Notes: generated from the letters alone by a model not told the origin. DNA of 50,534 bases from Candidatus Altimarinota bacterium (GCA_018457335.1 JAGYHI010000002.1:1-50534); one strand, 5' to 3'. Shown: positions 21,502 through 31,890, counted from the stretch's first letter. Translations and numbers: made by a program.

Positions 21502-22650
21502 ATGAAAAAAATCCTCCTTGCGACCTCTGTCGTATTGGCTAGGGTTTCGTCAGCCTTCGCTCTCACAGACATTGCTGATTCGGACTTCAAGGTCTACATC
21601 GAAAATGCCCAAAAAGAACATATCATCTCAGGATATGATGATAACACTTTCCGACCAAATAATCCTGTCTCTTTTATAGAGAGCCTTAAAATAATCATCA
21701 ATACAGGGCCGGCAAGACAAGAACTCTGAAAACAGACTGCTACCATGAATTTTGCTAATTGGTATGACCCTTTTGTATATTTCTACAACAAAAACCAAAA
21801 AACAAATGAAGTAAACTTCGAAAACAACGAAAAAATCACTCGAGATTTCGCTGTTTATCTTATGCTCCGTCAACTTGGTATTACACTTAATAAATCTGAT
21901 TATTATCTTATTTCATTAGATAAAGATTTCCCAGATTTATATAGCTATACACCTCTTGCTCCTTATATCAGATTTGCAAAATATGCAAAAATCACAGACG
22001 GCTATAGTGATGGTACTTTCTGACCAAAAAATAAAGTCACTCGAGGAGAGCTTACAAAAATGGTATGGAGAAGTCTGCGAGAAAATAAAGAAGATATCTT
22101 AAAGAAGTACAGTGAAATTCAAAAATTGAGAAAGCTCAATTCTGCTGAATATCAAAAACCAACAGTTCAAAAACCAACAATAAAAAAAGAAAATCCTATC
22201 AAAAAAACACCAGTATCTACTGCCAATCAAATTTCTTCAACAAATGAATGGCTCAAAATACATAATTCACTCCGAAAACTCCACGGCGTGCCAGCACTCA
22301 CTTGGTCAAAAAAACTCGAAGAAAGTGCACGATCATATGCTAAAAAATGTCAACGAAAACACTCAACAAATGAATATGGTGAAAATATTTCATTTGCGAA
22401 TTTTGTGCGAACTCCGCGTGAAATTGTACAAGGATGGTATGATGAAAAACGATTTTATGATTTTGCACGATGAGAGGTGACACGAAAAAATGGACATTTT
22501 ACACAAGTTGTCTGGAAAGATACAAAAGAAATTGGTTGTGCAACGGTTGATACTTGTGGAGGTAAATACCCATATATGACGGTTTGCCAATATTTCCCAG
22601 CGGGAAATTATGCCGGAGAATTTCTTGAAAATGTGCTTCCTTTGAGATAA
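21502..22650 (+). CDS. Secreted SLH-domain + CAP (SCP/PR-1) protein
   Basis: A 382-aa surface protein. A signal peptide (1-20, ending SSAFA) is followed by two S-layer-homology motifs (about 22-75 with GYDDNTFRPNNPVSFIES, and 120-190 with GYSDGTFGPKNKVTRGEL), a Lys/Pro linker, and a CAP domain (about 245-380) with the family signatures GENISFA, HFTQVVW and CQYFPAGN. SLH motifs anchor to secondary cell-wall polymer; CAP domains may bind lipids or act as proteases. Three TGA codons are glycine, including the one inside the second SLH motif (TFGPKN). A bidirectional terminator follows. Confidence 0.9.
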
Positions 22651-22675
22651 GATTTTTATTGAAAATTTCAAATTT

Positions 22676-22711
22676 AAAAATGTCTTCTTAGTTATAAGAA
22701 GACATTTTTTT
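22676..22711. terminator. Bidirectional terminator
   Basis: A 15-bp near-perfect stem (AAAAATGTCTTCTTA / TAAGAAGACATTTTT) between the convergent SLH-CAP gene and the nonapeptide-repeat gene, with T-runs on both strands. Confidence 0.88.
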
Positions 22712-22728
22712 AGTTCTGAAGTTTTTTA

Positions 22729-23475
22729 CTATTTTCTTTTTGCTCTTTCTTTTTTGAGTTTTTCTAGTTTGATTTTTCTGGCAAGTCCATTTCCGATTGA
22801 AATAACTTTTCACTCATTTTCCCTGACCTTTGCTGTATCCAGAATAGAGATTACAAGTCCACCTGTCTTATTTCTGATATTATGCGTTCCAGTTCAAAAT
22901 GCGGTAAAAATTTTTCATTCATTTTCTTTTGATTGAATAATTCATTGATTAAAACTCGTGTTTTGAGTTCATTGATTAAAGGAATTATCTTGTTTTCCTT
23001 GATTTCGAGAGTTATTCTGCTCTCATTCATTATAACTATTATTTTGCACTCATTCATTTTGAGAATTATTCTGCCTTGCTAAATTATTAAAATTATTTTG
23101 TTCTCATTTATTTCATTGATTATTTTGTTCTCATGTATTTAGCAGGTTATCTTGTTTTCAAGTATTATAAAGGTTATGCTGTGTTCAAGAATTATAAGAA
23201 TTATCTTGTTTTCAATTATTCCATACATTACTCTGTTCTCCTAGATTAGATAGATTACTTTGTTTTCAAGAATTGAAATCATTATTTTGAGTTCATTTAT
23301 TATACCAATTTTGTTGTTCATTGCTATTAAATATATTATGTTGATGTTTTTTATTAGAAGAATTATTTTGGATTCATGTATTGAAAGAATTATCTTGTTT
23401 TCAATGATTCCAACGATTATCTTGCTCTCACTCATTAGAAGAATTATCTTCAAAAGCAATATTATTGATTGACAT
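22729..23475 (-). CDS. Nonapeptide-repeat (GxQxNxxNx) protein, hidden by TGA glycine codons
   Basis: Reading TGA as glycine gives a clean 248-aa frame, ATG at 23475 to TAG at 22729. Residues 7 to ~186 are about 20 tandem units of nine residues, consensus G-[EKT]-Q-[DN]-N-S-[FY]-N-x; most unit-starting glycines are TGA (two are GGA). A non-repeat tail (187-248) contains GGLVISILDTAKV and VISIGNGLARK and ends in a strongly basic segment (KLKKERAKRK). No signal peptide or membrane segment is seen. The regular Gly/Gln/Asn ladder suggests a beta-solenoid or amyloid-like fold, in the manner of curlin or MPTR repeats, but the period differs and I recognise no family. A plausible TTGACA box (23530-23535) lies upstream and a terminator downstream. 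Function unknown. Confidence 0.85.
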
Positions 23476-23600
23476 AAATATAAAATTAAAAATAAAATTT
23501 ATATAAACATATATATAATATTTTATTTTTGTCAAATAAAAAAATTTATTTTAAATATAATCTGTAAAAAATTTGATTTTTCTAGAAAATTATATATTAT

Positions 23601-25880
23601 ATGTCGTATATGGCACGAAGAACAACAAAACGAAGAACAAAAAAATCGACTTCTAGTTTTTTAGGGAGTGATTTTTATCATATTTGCATTGGGACACTGC
23701 TCATAATCTTGGCGGTGCTCGTGTTTTTTTCGACGCAAGAAGTGACTACGACTGGAAATGCTCCACTCATCGGGAAATACCTTTCAAAAGCGGGGACACT
23801 GCTTTTTTGAAAAGAATACTATCGATGGATTTTTTCGCCGATTGTCGGAATTCTTGGAGTGATGATTATCGCAAAAAAAGCATATTGGTCAGGTTGGCGA
23901 TTTGTAGGATTGATTTTATTTTTTCTCTCAGCCACTTCCCTGCTCGGCTGGTATTCATGAGAAAAAATCTGACTTTTTAATATTTATTCTGAACTTGAAA
24001 AATTTATCGGAAAATCGAGTGCTTTTATTTTTTTATTCGGACTCTTTTTTATTTCGATTTATCTTATACTGCGTATTGCCTACTGGCGTGCTCTTGGTAA
24101 AATCAAAGATATTACCCCTTCACTCAAAGACATCGGTGGAGCGATAATTCCACCAGAACCAAAACAACTTCAAATACCAAAAAAGGCACCAAAAAAAGAA
24201 GAAAAATGAGAAACTATCACTTCTGCAATGCAGAGAAAACTCGATAAAATACAAGAACAAATCGATAAAACTGCACTCGCAAAAGCTCCACAAGAAAAAA
24301 CCTCAAAAATCCCAAAACTCTTTACTAAAAAAGAAAAATCCTCTGAACTTCCTGAGAAAAAAATCCCTGTCTTTGATATGATGGGAAATATACTCACGAA
24401 GAAAAAAGAAGTCAAAGAAGAAACAAAAGAAAATACTGGAAGTACCCTGCCAGATTTTGGGACTTGGAATTTCCCGTCGACGAGTTTGCTCGAAAAAATC
24501 CAGAAAAAAAATGTCATCTCAAAAGCGGAAATCGAGGCAAAATCACTTCTTATACAAAAGACTTTTCTCGAATTTGGTATTGATGTCGATATGGAAGATG
24601 AGTGTGTCGGACCGACAGTAATCCAGTATCGACTCAAGCCGGCACAAGGTGTAAAAATCTCAAAAATCGAATCACTCAAAAAAGATCTCACTCTCGCACT
24701 CAAGGCAAAATCAATTCGTATCGAAGCCCCAATTCCTGGACTTGGACTTGTCGGTATCGAGGTACCAAATGATCATCGTGATATGGTCGGTATCCGCGAA
24801 GTCCTCGAGCATAAGGCTTTCACTTCTCATAAATCAAAACTTGCAGTCGCGCTCGGAAAAGATATTAGTGGAAATTTTGTCGTCGGAAATCTTGAAAAAA
24901 TGCCACATCTGCTGATTGCTGGACAGACAGGTTCTGGAAAATCAGTCGGGGTCAATGGTATTCTCGTTTCCCTTCTCTACAAAAATACACCGTCAGATTT
25001 GCGATTTATTATGGTCGACCCAAAACAAGTCGAACTCGGTATGTACAATGGGATTCCACATCTTTTAACACCAGTGATTACCAGTCCAGAAAAGGCATTG
25101 AATGCACTTAAATGGGCAGTGGCAGAAATGGAGCGTCGCTATAATATGCTCACAAAAATTCATACGAAAAATCTCGCAGAGTACAATCGAAAAGTCGAGA
25201 AAAAAGATAAATTGCCAGCTATTGTTTTTGTCATCGATGAACTTGCTGATTTGATGATGAGTGGTGATAAAAAATCAGTTGAAACTTGTATCTCTCGAAT
25301 TGCCCAAAAAGCACGTGCCGTGGGAATTCATCTTATCCTTGCGACTCAGCGTCCGAGTGTTGATGTCATCACAGGTCTTATCAAGGCAAATGTACCATCG
25401 CGAATTGCCTTTACCGTTTCTTCACAGATTGACTCGCGAACAATCCTTGACGGTATCGGTGCAGAAGATTTGCTCGGAATGGGTGATATGCTCTATTCAC
25501 CAACTGGCTCGATGAGTCCGACGCGTGTGCAGGGTATGTTTGTTGATACTGACGAAATCGAGTCTGTCGTCAATCACATCAAACGGACGATCGATCCAGA
25601 AATGCTCAAAGAAATTCAAGATGAAAGCATTGCTAATGGTGGTGAAGACCGTGGAAATTTTGAGGGCAGCGCTGGTGGGCTTGGAAAATTTAATGAAGAC
25701 CCAAAAATCGTAGAAGAGGCTATCTTACTCGTCAAAGAGCAAGGAAAATGCTCGACAAGTATGCTTCAAAGACATCTCAATCTTGGCTATGGGCGAGCCG
25801 CTCGTGTCGTCGATATTCTCGAAGAAATGGAAATCGTTGGTCCTGCAAATGGTTCAAAACCACGGGAGGTGATTGGGTAA
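23601..25880 (+). CDS. ftsK: FtsK/SpoIIIE DNA translocase
   Basis: Septal DNA pump that moves chromosome ends during division. The 759-aa protein has an N-terminal basic leader, four hydrophobic segments (about 23-160), a Lys/Glu-rich linker, and the RecA-like motor with Walker A GQTGSGKSVGVN (about 442-453), Walker B VFVIDELADLMM (about 542) and ILATQRPSVDVITG. The C-terminal ~65 residues are the winged-helix gamma domain (ILLVKEQGKCSTSMLQRHL). Several TGA glycines lie only in the membrane part; the motor has none. The start could also be the ATG at 23610 (MARRTTKRR). Confidence 0.95.
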
Positions 25881-25894
25881 AGTGAAGCTTTGCA

Positions 25895-26045
25895 AGTCCG
25901 TCATTGCGAGGAGTGATAGCGACGAAGCAATCTCTGGCTACGAATTTTGTCATCCTGAACTTGTTTCAGGATCTTCCTCTTCTTTTTCCTGAAAAACAAT
26001 ATCTGTTATTCCGGACTTGATCCGGAATCCAGCCAATAAACAAAA
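25895..26045. repeat. Dispersed repeat block (inverted relative to 18.9-19.1 kb)
   Basis: It contains CGTCATTGCGAGGAGTGATA (a widespread intergenic repeat), the palindrome CATCCTGAAC...GTTTCAGGATC, and CCGGACTTGATCCGG. About 80 bp here is nearly identical, in reverse, to 18935-19015. No gene seen. Confidence 0.75.
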
Positions 26046-26075
26046 TTCTGCTTTAAACTTTAAATCTTCAACCTT

Positions 26076-26384
26076 ATGTCATCTTTTCAAGAAATTTACA
26101 AAAAAGTTGTAGACAATGCACTTGATTATTGAAAAAAATACAATGTCAGTATTGATAAAGACTTTGCCTTTACGAAACTCATAGAAGAAGTTGGTGAGTT
26201 TTCACAGGCAAAACTTATTTATGAGCGAAAAAGTCGGCCAGAAAAATTTATAGATGAAAATACTGCAAAAGAAGAGTTTTCAAAAGAACTAGCCGATATA
26301 GTGTGAATGGCTTTTGTAAATGCCTATCTCAATGATATTGATTTAGAAAAAGCTCTTGAAGTTAAATGGATTAAAAAATGATAA
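26076..26384 (+). CDS. MazG-like nucleotide pyrophosphohydrolase
   Basis: A 102-aa all-alpha NTP pyrophosphatase of the MazG/dUTPase superfamily, which splits (d)NTPs to NMP + PPi and so cleans nucleotide pools. The metal-binding motifs EEVGEF (about 38-43) and ELADIVG (about 77-83) match the family's ExxE and ExxD. Length fits single-domain members. Three TGA glycines are needed, two of them at the family's usual positions (DIVG and the C-terminal KKG). No ribosome site precedes the ATG. It is followed after 69 bp by map. Confidence 0.82.
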
Positions 26385-26453
26385 TTTTTCTGAAAAGTTC
26401 TTTTCTAAAATCTAAATTCTACTTACTAAACCCTACTCTCTAATCTCTCCCCT

Positions 26454-27233
26454 ATGTGAAAAATCGTCATAAAAACTCCAGCTCAAATTGAGGGAATCCG
26501 AAAGGCTGGTAAAGTCACAGCCGGTGCACTTGAAATGATTGGTGCCTATATCAAGCCAGGCGTATCAACACTCGAGCTCGACAATATTATAAATACTTAT
26601 ATTCTCAAGCATGGAGGACGCTCAGCGACGCTTTTGTACAAAGGAAATAATGAATGGTGAAAAGGTGGGTATCCGCGTGCGTCGTGCATCTCGGTCAATG
26701 AAGTCGTCTGCCACGGAATCCCTTCTGCTGACAAGAAACTCAAAGAGGGTGACATCCTCAATATTGATATCACCACAATTCTTGACGGATATTTTGGTGA
26801 TGCGAGTCGTATGTATACGGTCGGAAAGGTCACAGATGAAGCTCAAAAACTCATCGATATCACAAAAGAATGTCTGGAAATCGGCATGCGAGAGGTACGA
26901 CCAGGAAATCATTTTGGAAATATTGGTTATGCAATTTCAACTTTTGCAGAAGCAAGAGGATACTCAGTCGTGCGAGATTTTACTGGACATGGAGTAGGAA
27001 TTGCCTTTCATGAAGAACCGTATGTCTTTCACAAGGCTCAAAAAAATAGCGGACCAAAGATGAAAGAATGAATGGTCTTCACAATAGAACCAATGATAAA
27101 TATCGGAAAGTGGGCGGTACGAATGGATCAAAGTGACGGCTGGACCGTCTACACAAAAGATAAATCGCTTTCTGCTCAATGGGAGCATACTATGGTTGTG
27201 ACAAAAAATGGAGTGGAAATATTGACGAAATAA
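26454..27233 (+). CDS. map: Methionine aminopeptidase, type I
   Basis: Removes the N-terminal Met from new proteins; dinuclear metal enzyme. The 259-aa length and motifs fit Met[16 protein letters not shown], the metal ligands in [17 protein letters not shown] (Asp near 105 and 116), [14 protein letters not shown] (His near 180), TIEPM and WEHTM (Glu near 214 and 245). The second codon is TGA, giving Met-Gly, itself an ideal MetAP substrate. Three further TGA glycines occur, including in GMVFTIEP. No ribosome site; terminator follows. Confidence 0.96.
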
Positions 27234-27240
27234 TTATTTA

Positions 27241-27280
27241 AAATCCCTTATTACGAAAATTTGTAATAAGGGATTTTTTT
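27241..27280. terminator. Bidirectional terminator
   Basis: A 14-bp stem AAATCCCTTATTAC / GTAATAAGGGATTT plus T-run between map and the convergent radical SAM gene. Confidence 0.9.
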
Positions 27281-27301
27281 ATTGTTAATAAAATATAATT
27301 C

Positions 27302-28729
27302 TTATTTCTTCATCCGATTTTTCACTTTTCTAATCGCTTCGATTTTTGGACCATAAATCATATTATAAGTCGAAAATGGAATTGCTTTATTTGGTTCTAT
27401 CATAAAATTACACTCTCTTTTGATATTTGTAGAATCAAAATTATAAGCATCAGTAAACTCCATAATCACGATACGAAATACATTTTCATAGCCCATATTT
27501 TTCGGTGCAAGAAAATCAGGCCAACAACAAAAAAGTTGTTGTTTTACTTTGTCTTTAAGAACTATCGAGCTACTCAAAGCGGTATCGAGTGAAACCGTAT
27601 CGATAACGGTTTTAATGAAATCTCTGTCTTGTTCAAAAGCAATGGTTCATTTTTGCTGAGTAATCATTTCACGAGGAATTTTCCCCGTTACTGGAAGAAT
27701 ATTTACTTTTCCGTCTTTTTTGGTTTTTGCTGCATATCCTACACAAATCTTGTGAGGATCGCACGGAAGCGGAATCATATCCGCATCAGTAAAATTATTG
27801 TTTGCATCAATAACTTTTTGACGAACCTCGGAAAGTGTAATACGAAAATCTCCATCAGCCTGCACACGACCAGCTTCCTGCACCGGTTGAAATACAATTC
27901 CACGAACACAATCTTGCTCTTGAGCAAACTGAATCAAATCCTCGATTTCGTCATCGTTTACTCATTTTTCGATGACACAGACAAGACTGGTTGAAATATT
28001 ATATTTTTGAAGCATTGCAAGGGCTTTTTCACGGATTTTTCTCATGTCTTGGTTACGAATCGTTTTGAGGGCATCACTTTTGAGAGAATCAAACTGCAAA
28101 TACACTTCAAATCCTCCTCCAAGTTTTTTCAATTCTTTTACAAAATTTTCATCTTGAGCAATTTTTATTCCATTCGTATTTATCATCAAATGACGAACCG
28201 GTCATTTTTTCAAATATTTCAAAATCTCCAAAATTTCTGGATGCAAAGTCGGTTCTCCTCCAGTCACTTGAATAATATCAGGTTTTGACTCAACTTTCAA
28301 CAAAGTTTCGTGCATTTTCTCAATATCCTGCATCGAACGAGGATTTCCTGCACCAGGTTCAGACATATGATAACAAATATTACACTTCATATTACACTCA
28401 TCAATCACATTAAAAAGTGCAAGACACGGGTGATTTTGGTGTTGTTCACACACTCCACAATCTCAAGGACAACCGTGTTTTACCGGAGTGAGAGCTTGTT
28501 CAGGAAGATCTGGTTGTTTCAAAAAATCGTTACAAGTTTTATAATACTCATAATCAGTCGAAGTTTTTGCCCACACTTCTCCACACTCGGTACAAAATTT
28601 TCTTAAAAAAACTTCATTGTCTTTCACGACAACTTGTGCTTCGAGAAGTTTTGAAACATTGTTACAATTGTGACAGAAACTCTGTGTTGATTCGAGAAAT
28701 TTATCGTAGGTTTTGTTGTAGAAGGCCAT
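27302..28729 (-). CDS. Radical SAM protein of the MJ0619/Tes type
   Basis: A 475-aa radical SAM enzyme. Before the SAM domain are two Cys-pair knots (CHNCNN near 20 and FCTECGE near 48) and GCPGDCGVCEQH, then the 4Fe-4S motif CNMKCNICYH (Cys near 108, 112, 115) and the SAM-binding QVTGGEPTLHP. This layout (N-terminal Cys knots, GCPxDCGxC, H, radical SAM) is that of MJ0619 and the archaeal tetraether synthase Tes, enzymes that act on methyl groups or lipid chains. More cysteines lie near the C-terminus (LPCDPHKIC, FCCW). Four TGA glycines join the frame. It is the last gene of a tight operon with lgt and two membrane proteins, which hints at a lipid or lipoprotein substrate. That role is inference. 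Confidence 0.82.
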
Positions 28730-28734
28730 AGGAT

Positions 28735-29076
28735 TTAGAAATTAAAAATAAGATACATTTCAAAAGCAATTGCAATCATATATAAAATATACAGTATAAA
28801 TATGAATCCTAAAATGAGAAGTTTTGTTTTTGTAGAAAATTTATTAACTTTTACGATAAAAAATACGCCTACTATAAAAAGTGTAATTCAAATAAGCAAT
28901 ATAGGAAGCATTTCTATTAATCAAAATTTAGGATCAGCAGATAATACGAAGCCTCCACAAACTGCCATACCTCATCCAACAAGGATAATAACTATTGAAA
29001 ATAGGATAAATACTAATTTTAGGAGAGTAGTTCAAAGAGAAGCCTCTGACTTCCCCGTTACATTTTGATTATCCAT
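28735..29076 (-). CDS. Small membrane protein with GGGMxxCGG motif (113 aa)
   Basis: Visible only with TGA as glycine: a clean frame from ATG 29076 to TAA 28735. Three hydrophobic segments (about 17-48, 57-76, 85-110). The first contains LVGGGMAVCGGF, a motif also found twice in the next gene upstream, so the two are paralogous. The stop lies 5 bp before the radical SAM start codon. No known family recognised. Confidence 0.75.
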
Positions 29077-29089
29077 AGATTTGAAAGAG

Positions 29090-29665
29090 TTAAAGTAAAG
29101 AAAGTAAAATTATAGTAGACAAAGTTACTATAAGGAGTGCAAATAAGACATAATACTTTGTTTTCTTTTCTGGGGTAGTAATTTTTAAGATTTCAAAGAA
29201 TATTTTACTTCAAAATATCATCATAAGGATTCAGATACCCAAAGATGGAATAGCAATGAAAAAAGCCATTCAAGCAGTCATAACTAAAAAAGTTCATCCA
29301 CACAATACCATACCGCCTCACAATACTGTCATACACAGTGCAAATACTATAAAGAATGCTTTCAAAAGGATATTTCAAAAAGAAGTTTTTGAACTTTCTG
29401 GTGCCTTTTTGTTTGCATTAATAAGAGAAATAATAGTTGCTATAAAAATCCCGATTCAAATAAATGCAAGAATTGTAAGATATGGTCATGACGAAACATC
29501 AAATAAAAGTGCTCATCCACATAGAGCTAAAAATCATCATACTAAGACGATTGTAATGCAAGTAAAGACTAGTAGTATTTTTCCGAAAGTACTTCAAAGA
29601 AATACATCATGTAAGATACCATGATTGGAATTCTCTGATTTTTTCGGGGGTTTATTATTTTCCAT
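29090..29665 (-). CDS. Membrane protein with duplicated GG-CGG motif (191 aa)
   Basis: A frame with some 14 TGA glycines, ATG 29665 to TAA 29090. It appears to be two tandem copies of the unit seen in the 113-aa neighbour: LVGGFLALCGGALL (about 41-54) and VLGGGMVLCGGTFL (about 111-124), each followed by further membrane helices; about six segments in all. The spacing to lgt upstream (25 bp) and to the paralogue downstream (13 bp) indicates one operon. The conserved Cys in a glycine-rich helix could be a modified or lipidated residue, but this is speculation. An ORF on the opposite strand at 29256-29624 is its shadow. Confidence 0.72.
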
Positions 29666-29690
29666 AAGATTTGAAAATTAAAAAATAATA

Positions 29691-30446
29691 TTAAGAATAT
29701 TTCCCCAGTTTGTAGATTGAGTAAACTATCATCCCGATTGAGACTACTTGAATCGAATTCATCCCCAGCCAAAAGTGGCTGTACGGCATCACAAAGCCGA
29801 CGAGAAATCGATAGGAAAAGTAAATCAGCGTAAATACAAAAAATCCATTTTCGATAATCCAGTGTTTTTTATATTGTATGAAAAAGAGGAAAATTATCAA
29901 GATAAAAGCAAGAATCAAAATCTCATAGATTTGAGCGGGGTGACGGAAAATCCCATCGCCATAATCGTAGCCCCACGGTAGAGTCGTCGCGATACCGTGC
30001 GTATTGTCGCGGAGTCCTATCAAAAATGCCCCGATTCTCCCGACGAGAATCCCCACAACAAGACTTGGTACGAGTAGGACGCCACGATTAAATTTGATTT
30101 TGTAGATTTTTTTGAAAAGCTCGGAGGCGATGACTCCACCAGCAATTGCTCCCGCGACGGTTTTTGAGAGGATGATGCCTTTTTGGAGCTCGTCAAATCC
30201 GCGTAGAAGATACCAGTCAAGCGTCGAGACAAAAATCCCAAAAAACATCGCACCAGCCAACATCGAAAGATAATAAAAAAACTTCTCTTCCCTATTTCGA
30301 AATTTTATAGAAATCTCATTTTTTTGAAAAAAAAGTTTGTAAAAAATAAAACCCGTCAAAATACCTGATAGGTATCAGCACATATCGGCAATGATTTTTA
30401 TTTGAAAATAGTCAGCATCCATAGGTTTGAAAAAAGATATTTTCAT
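29691..30446 (-). CDS. lgt: Prolipoprotein diacylglyceryl transferase
   Basis: Transfers diacylglycerol from phosphatidylglycerol to the lipobox Cys of prolipoproteins. The 251-aa polytopic protein shows the Lgt signature VGRIGAFLIGLRDNTHG and the conserved LPWGYDYGDGIFRHPAQIYE. The start at 30446 adds an N-terminal stretch containing one TGA glycine (DMCGYLSG, like the family's GYGLG-containing first helices). It heads an operon of four genes on the minus strand. The window also encodes a lipoprotein substrate, the RND adaptor. Confidence 0.9.
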
Positions 30447-30543
30447 CTTAAAAAAGAATGGTATTTTGTCAAAATAATCATCTTGACAAAATATAAATAA
30501 TTTATAAAATAATTAAAGAATTTATTTTTTAAATTTTATCACT

Positions 30544-30780
30544 ATGAAAACGAATAATACAAGCGAAAGATCGCTTTATATTGGATTGCGTATGGCAGAG
30601 GAAAGAAAGCAAAACGAAAACACACAGAAAATTTCTAATCTTATCACAGAAAACGCTGAAAAAGTAGAAAATCTCACGGATGCCGAAAAATTTCAAATCT
30701 CTGTGGACAATGCTCAAAAACCAGAAAATGTCGAAAGCATCAAAAACTGGGTCGAAAAAGGAAGTAGAAAATATATATAA
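30544..30780 (+). CDS. Small charged protein of unknown function (78 aa)
   Basis: No family recognised. A soluble, Glu/Lys/Asn-rich, mostly helical protein without signal peptide or membrane segment; the middle reads ISNLITENAEKVENL. It lies between the divergent lgt operon and htpX. It has no ribosome site, like most genes here, and its codon use fits the neighbours. Confidence 0.6.
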   Translation: MKTNNTSERSLYIGLRMAEERKQNENTQKISNLITENAEKVENLTDAEKFQISVDNAQKPENVESIKNWVEKGSRKYI

Positions 30781-30784
30781 TTTT

Positions 30785-30811
30785 TTGACTTTTTCGTAAA
30801 AACCGTATAAT
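30785..30811 (+). promoter_or_regulatory. Promoter of htpX
   Basis: TTGACT (30785-30790) and perfect TATAAT (30806-30811), 15-bp spacer, 33 bp before the ATG. Confidence 0.65.
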
Positions 30812-30844
30812 GGTCGCACTTTATTTTTTAAAAATTTATCAAAT

Positions 30845-31738
30845 ATGATGCAATATGTAAAACGATTTGGATTTTTCATTTTGACAAATATCGCTATAAT
30901 GATCGTCCTCGGGTTGATTTTTTCAATTTTGAAAATATTTTTCCCAGGTCTTGATTCAAATAGTATGACAGGAATGTTTATTTCTTCGGCTATTATTGGT
31001 TTTGTGGGAGCGTTTATTTCTCTCTGGATGAGCCGATGGATGGCGAAAAAAAGCTACTCTATCGCACTTATCACTCCTGAAAATATCGCTACTTTGAGCG
31101 AAAAAGAACAACTCGTCTACAACACCGTCGAGCGAATCGCTCGTGAACATCACATCACTATGCCAGAAGTCGGTGTATACGAAGGAGAGGATCCTAATGC
31201 TTTTGCGACTGGGGCGACAAAAAATAGTTCACTTGTAGCGGTGTCGACTGGACTTCTTTCAAATATGGACAATGGTGAAATCGAAGGTGTTGTCGGACAC
31301 GAAATGGCTCATATCCTAAACGGAGATATGGTGACTTTGACGCTTATTCAAGGTGTCGTCAATACTTTTGTACTTTTCTTTGCAAAACTCGCAGCTCGAG
31401 CAGTCGAAAGTTTTCTTGACGAAGATCTCGGATTTTTCGCTTATAATGCTGTATATATTTTATTCCAAATTATCTTTGGTTTCCTCGCATCTTTCATTGT
31501 GATGTACTTCTCTCGTACTCGAGAGTATCGGGCAGATCTCGGCGGAGCAAAATACACTTCAAAGTCAAAAATGATTTCTGGACTCAAAAAACTCCAAAGC
31601 CTCCAAGAACTCGCAAAACAACAAAAAGACTCAAAAATGACAGCGTTTATGATCAATGAGCCAGACAGTATGTTTTCGACTCATCCGTCACTTGATAATC
31701 GTATCAAAGCCCTCGAAGAAAACTATACACTTGCTTAA
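30845..31738 (+). CDS. htpX: HtpX-family M48 membrane zinc protease
   Basis: Membrane-embedded metalloprotease that degrades misfolded membrane proteins. The 297-aa length is typical. Two N-terminal TM segments (about 8-28 and 38-60), zinc motif GHEMAHILNGDM (near 151-162), a third and fourth hydrophobic segment (about 165-185 and 200-225), then SRTREYRADLGGAKY with the third ligand Glu, and the closing FSTHPSLDNRIKAL. No TGA codon is used. It has its own promoter and terminator. Confidence 0.95.
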   Translation: MMQYVKRFGFFILTNIAIMIVLGLIFSILKIFFPGLDSNSMTGMFISSAIIGFVGAFISLWMSRWMAKKSYSIALITPENIATLSEKEQLVYNTVERIAREHHITMPEVGVYEGEDPNAFATGATKNSSLVAVSTGLLSNMDNGEIEGVVGHEMAHILNGDMVTLTLIQGVVNTFVLFFAKLAARAVESFLDEDLGFFAYNAVYILFQIIFGFLASFIVMYFSRTREYRADLGGAKYTSKSKMISGLKKLQSLQELAKQQKDSKMTAFMINEPDSMFSTHPSLDNRIKALEENYTLA

Positions 31739-31769
31739 AAAAATTCTGAACTCACTTGAGAATTTCCTT

Positions 31770-31804
31770 AAACCTATTTTCCAAAAAGAAGATAGGTTTT
31801 TTTA
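31770..31804 (+). terminator. Terminator of htpX
   Basis: Stem AAACCTAT / ATAGGTTT with a T-run, 31 bp after the stop. Confidence 0.75.
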
Positions 31805-31849
31805 AAAGATATTTTTTCAATATTTTTCACTTTTGTAAATCTAGAATTG

Positions 31850-31890
31850 TTTTTTTTTTTTTTTGTTTTTTCAGAAAAAAAGAGTATAAT
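31850..31890 (+). promoter_or_regulatory. Promoter with T15 homopolymer at the -35 region
   Basis: TATAAT at 31885-31890 is 16 bp after a TTGTTT-like -35 (31863-31868) that overlaps the end of a run of 15 T (31850-31864). Length change of the run would shift or weaken the -35. Confidence 0.55.

Noticed and set aside
22960..23460. CRISPR-like array
   Set aside because: The repeats are degenerate, 27 bp without unique spacers, and keep a coding phase.
22754..23472. Hydrophobic ORFs of 60-72 aa on both strands
   Set aside because: They are out-of-frame readings of the 27-bp repeat array; the code-25 minus-strand frame explains the whole stretch.
28802..29624. Two plus-strand ORFs (88 and 122 aa)
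   Set aside because: They are mirrors of two minus-strand membrane-protein genes that read cleanly with TGA as glycine and fit operon spacing; the plus-strand products look like nonsense and have no start signals.
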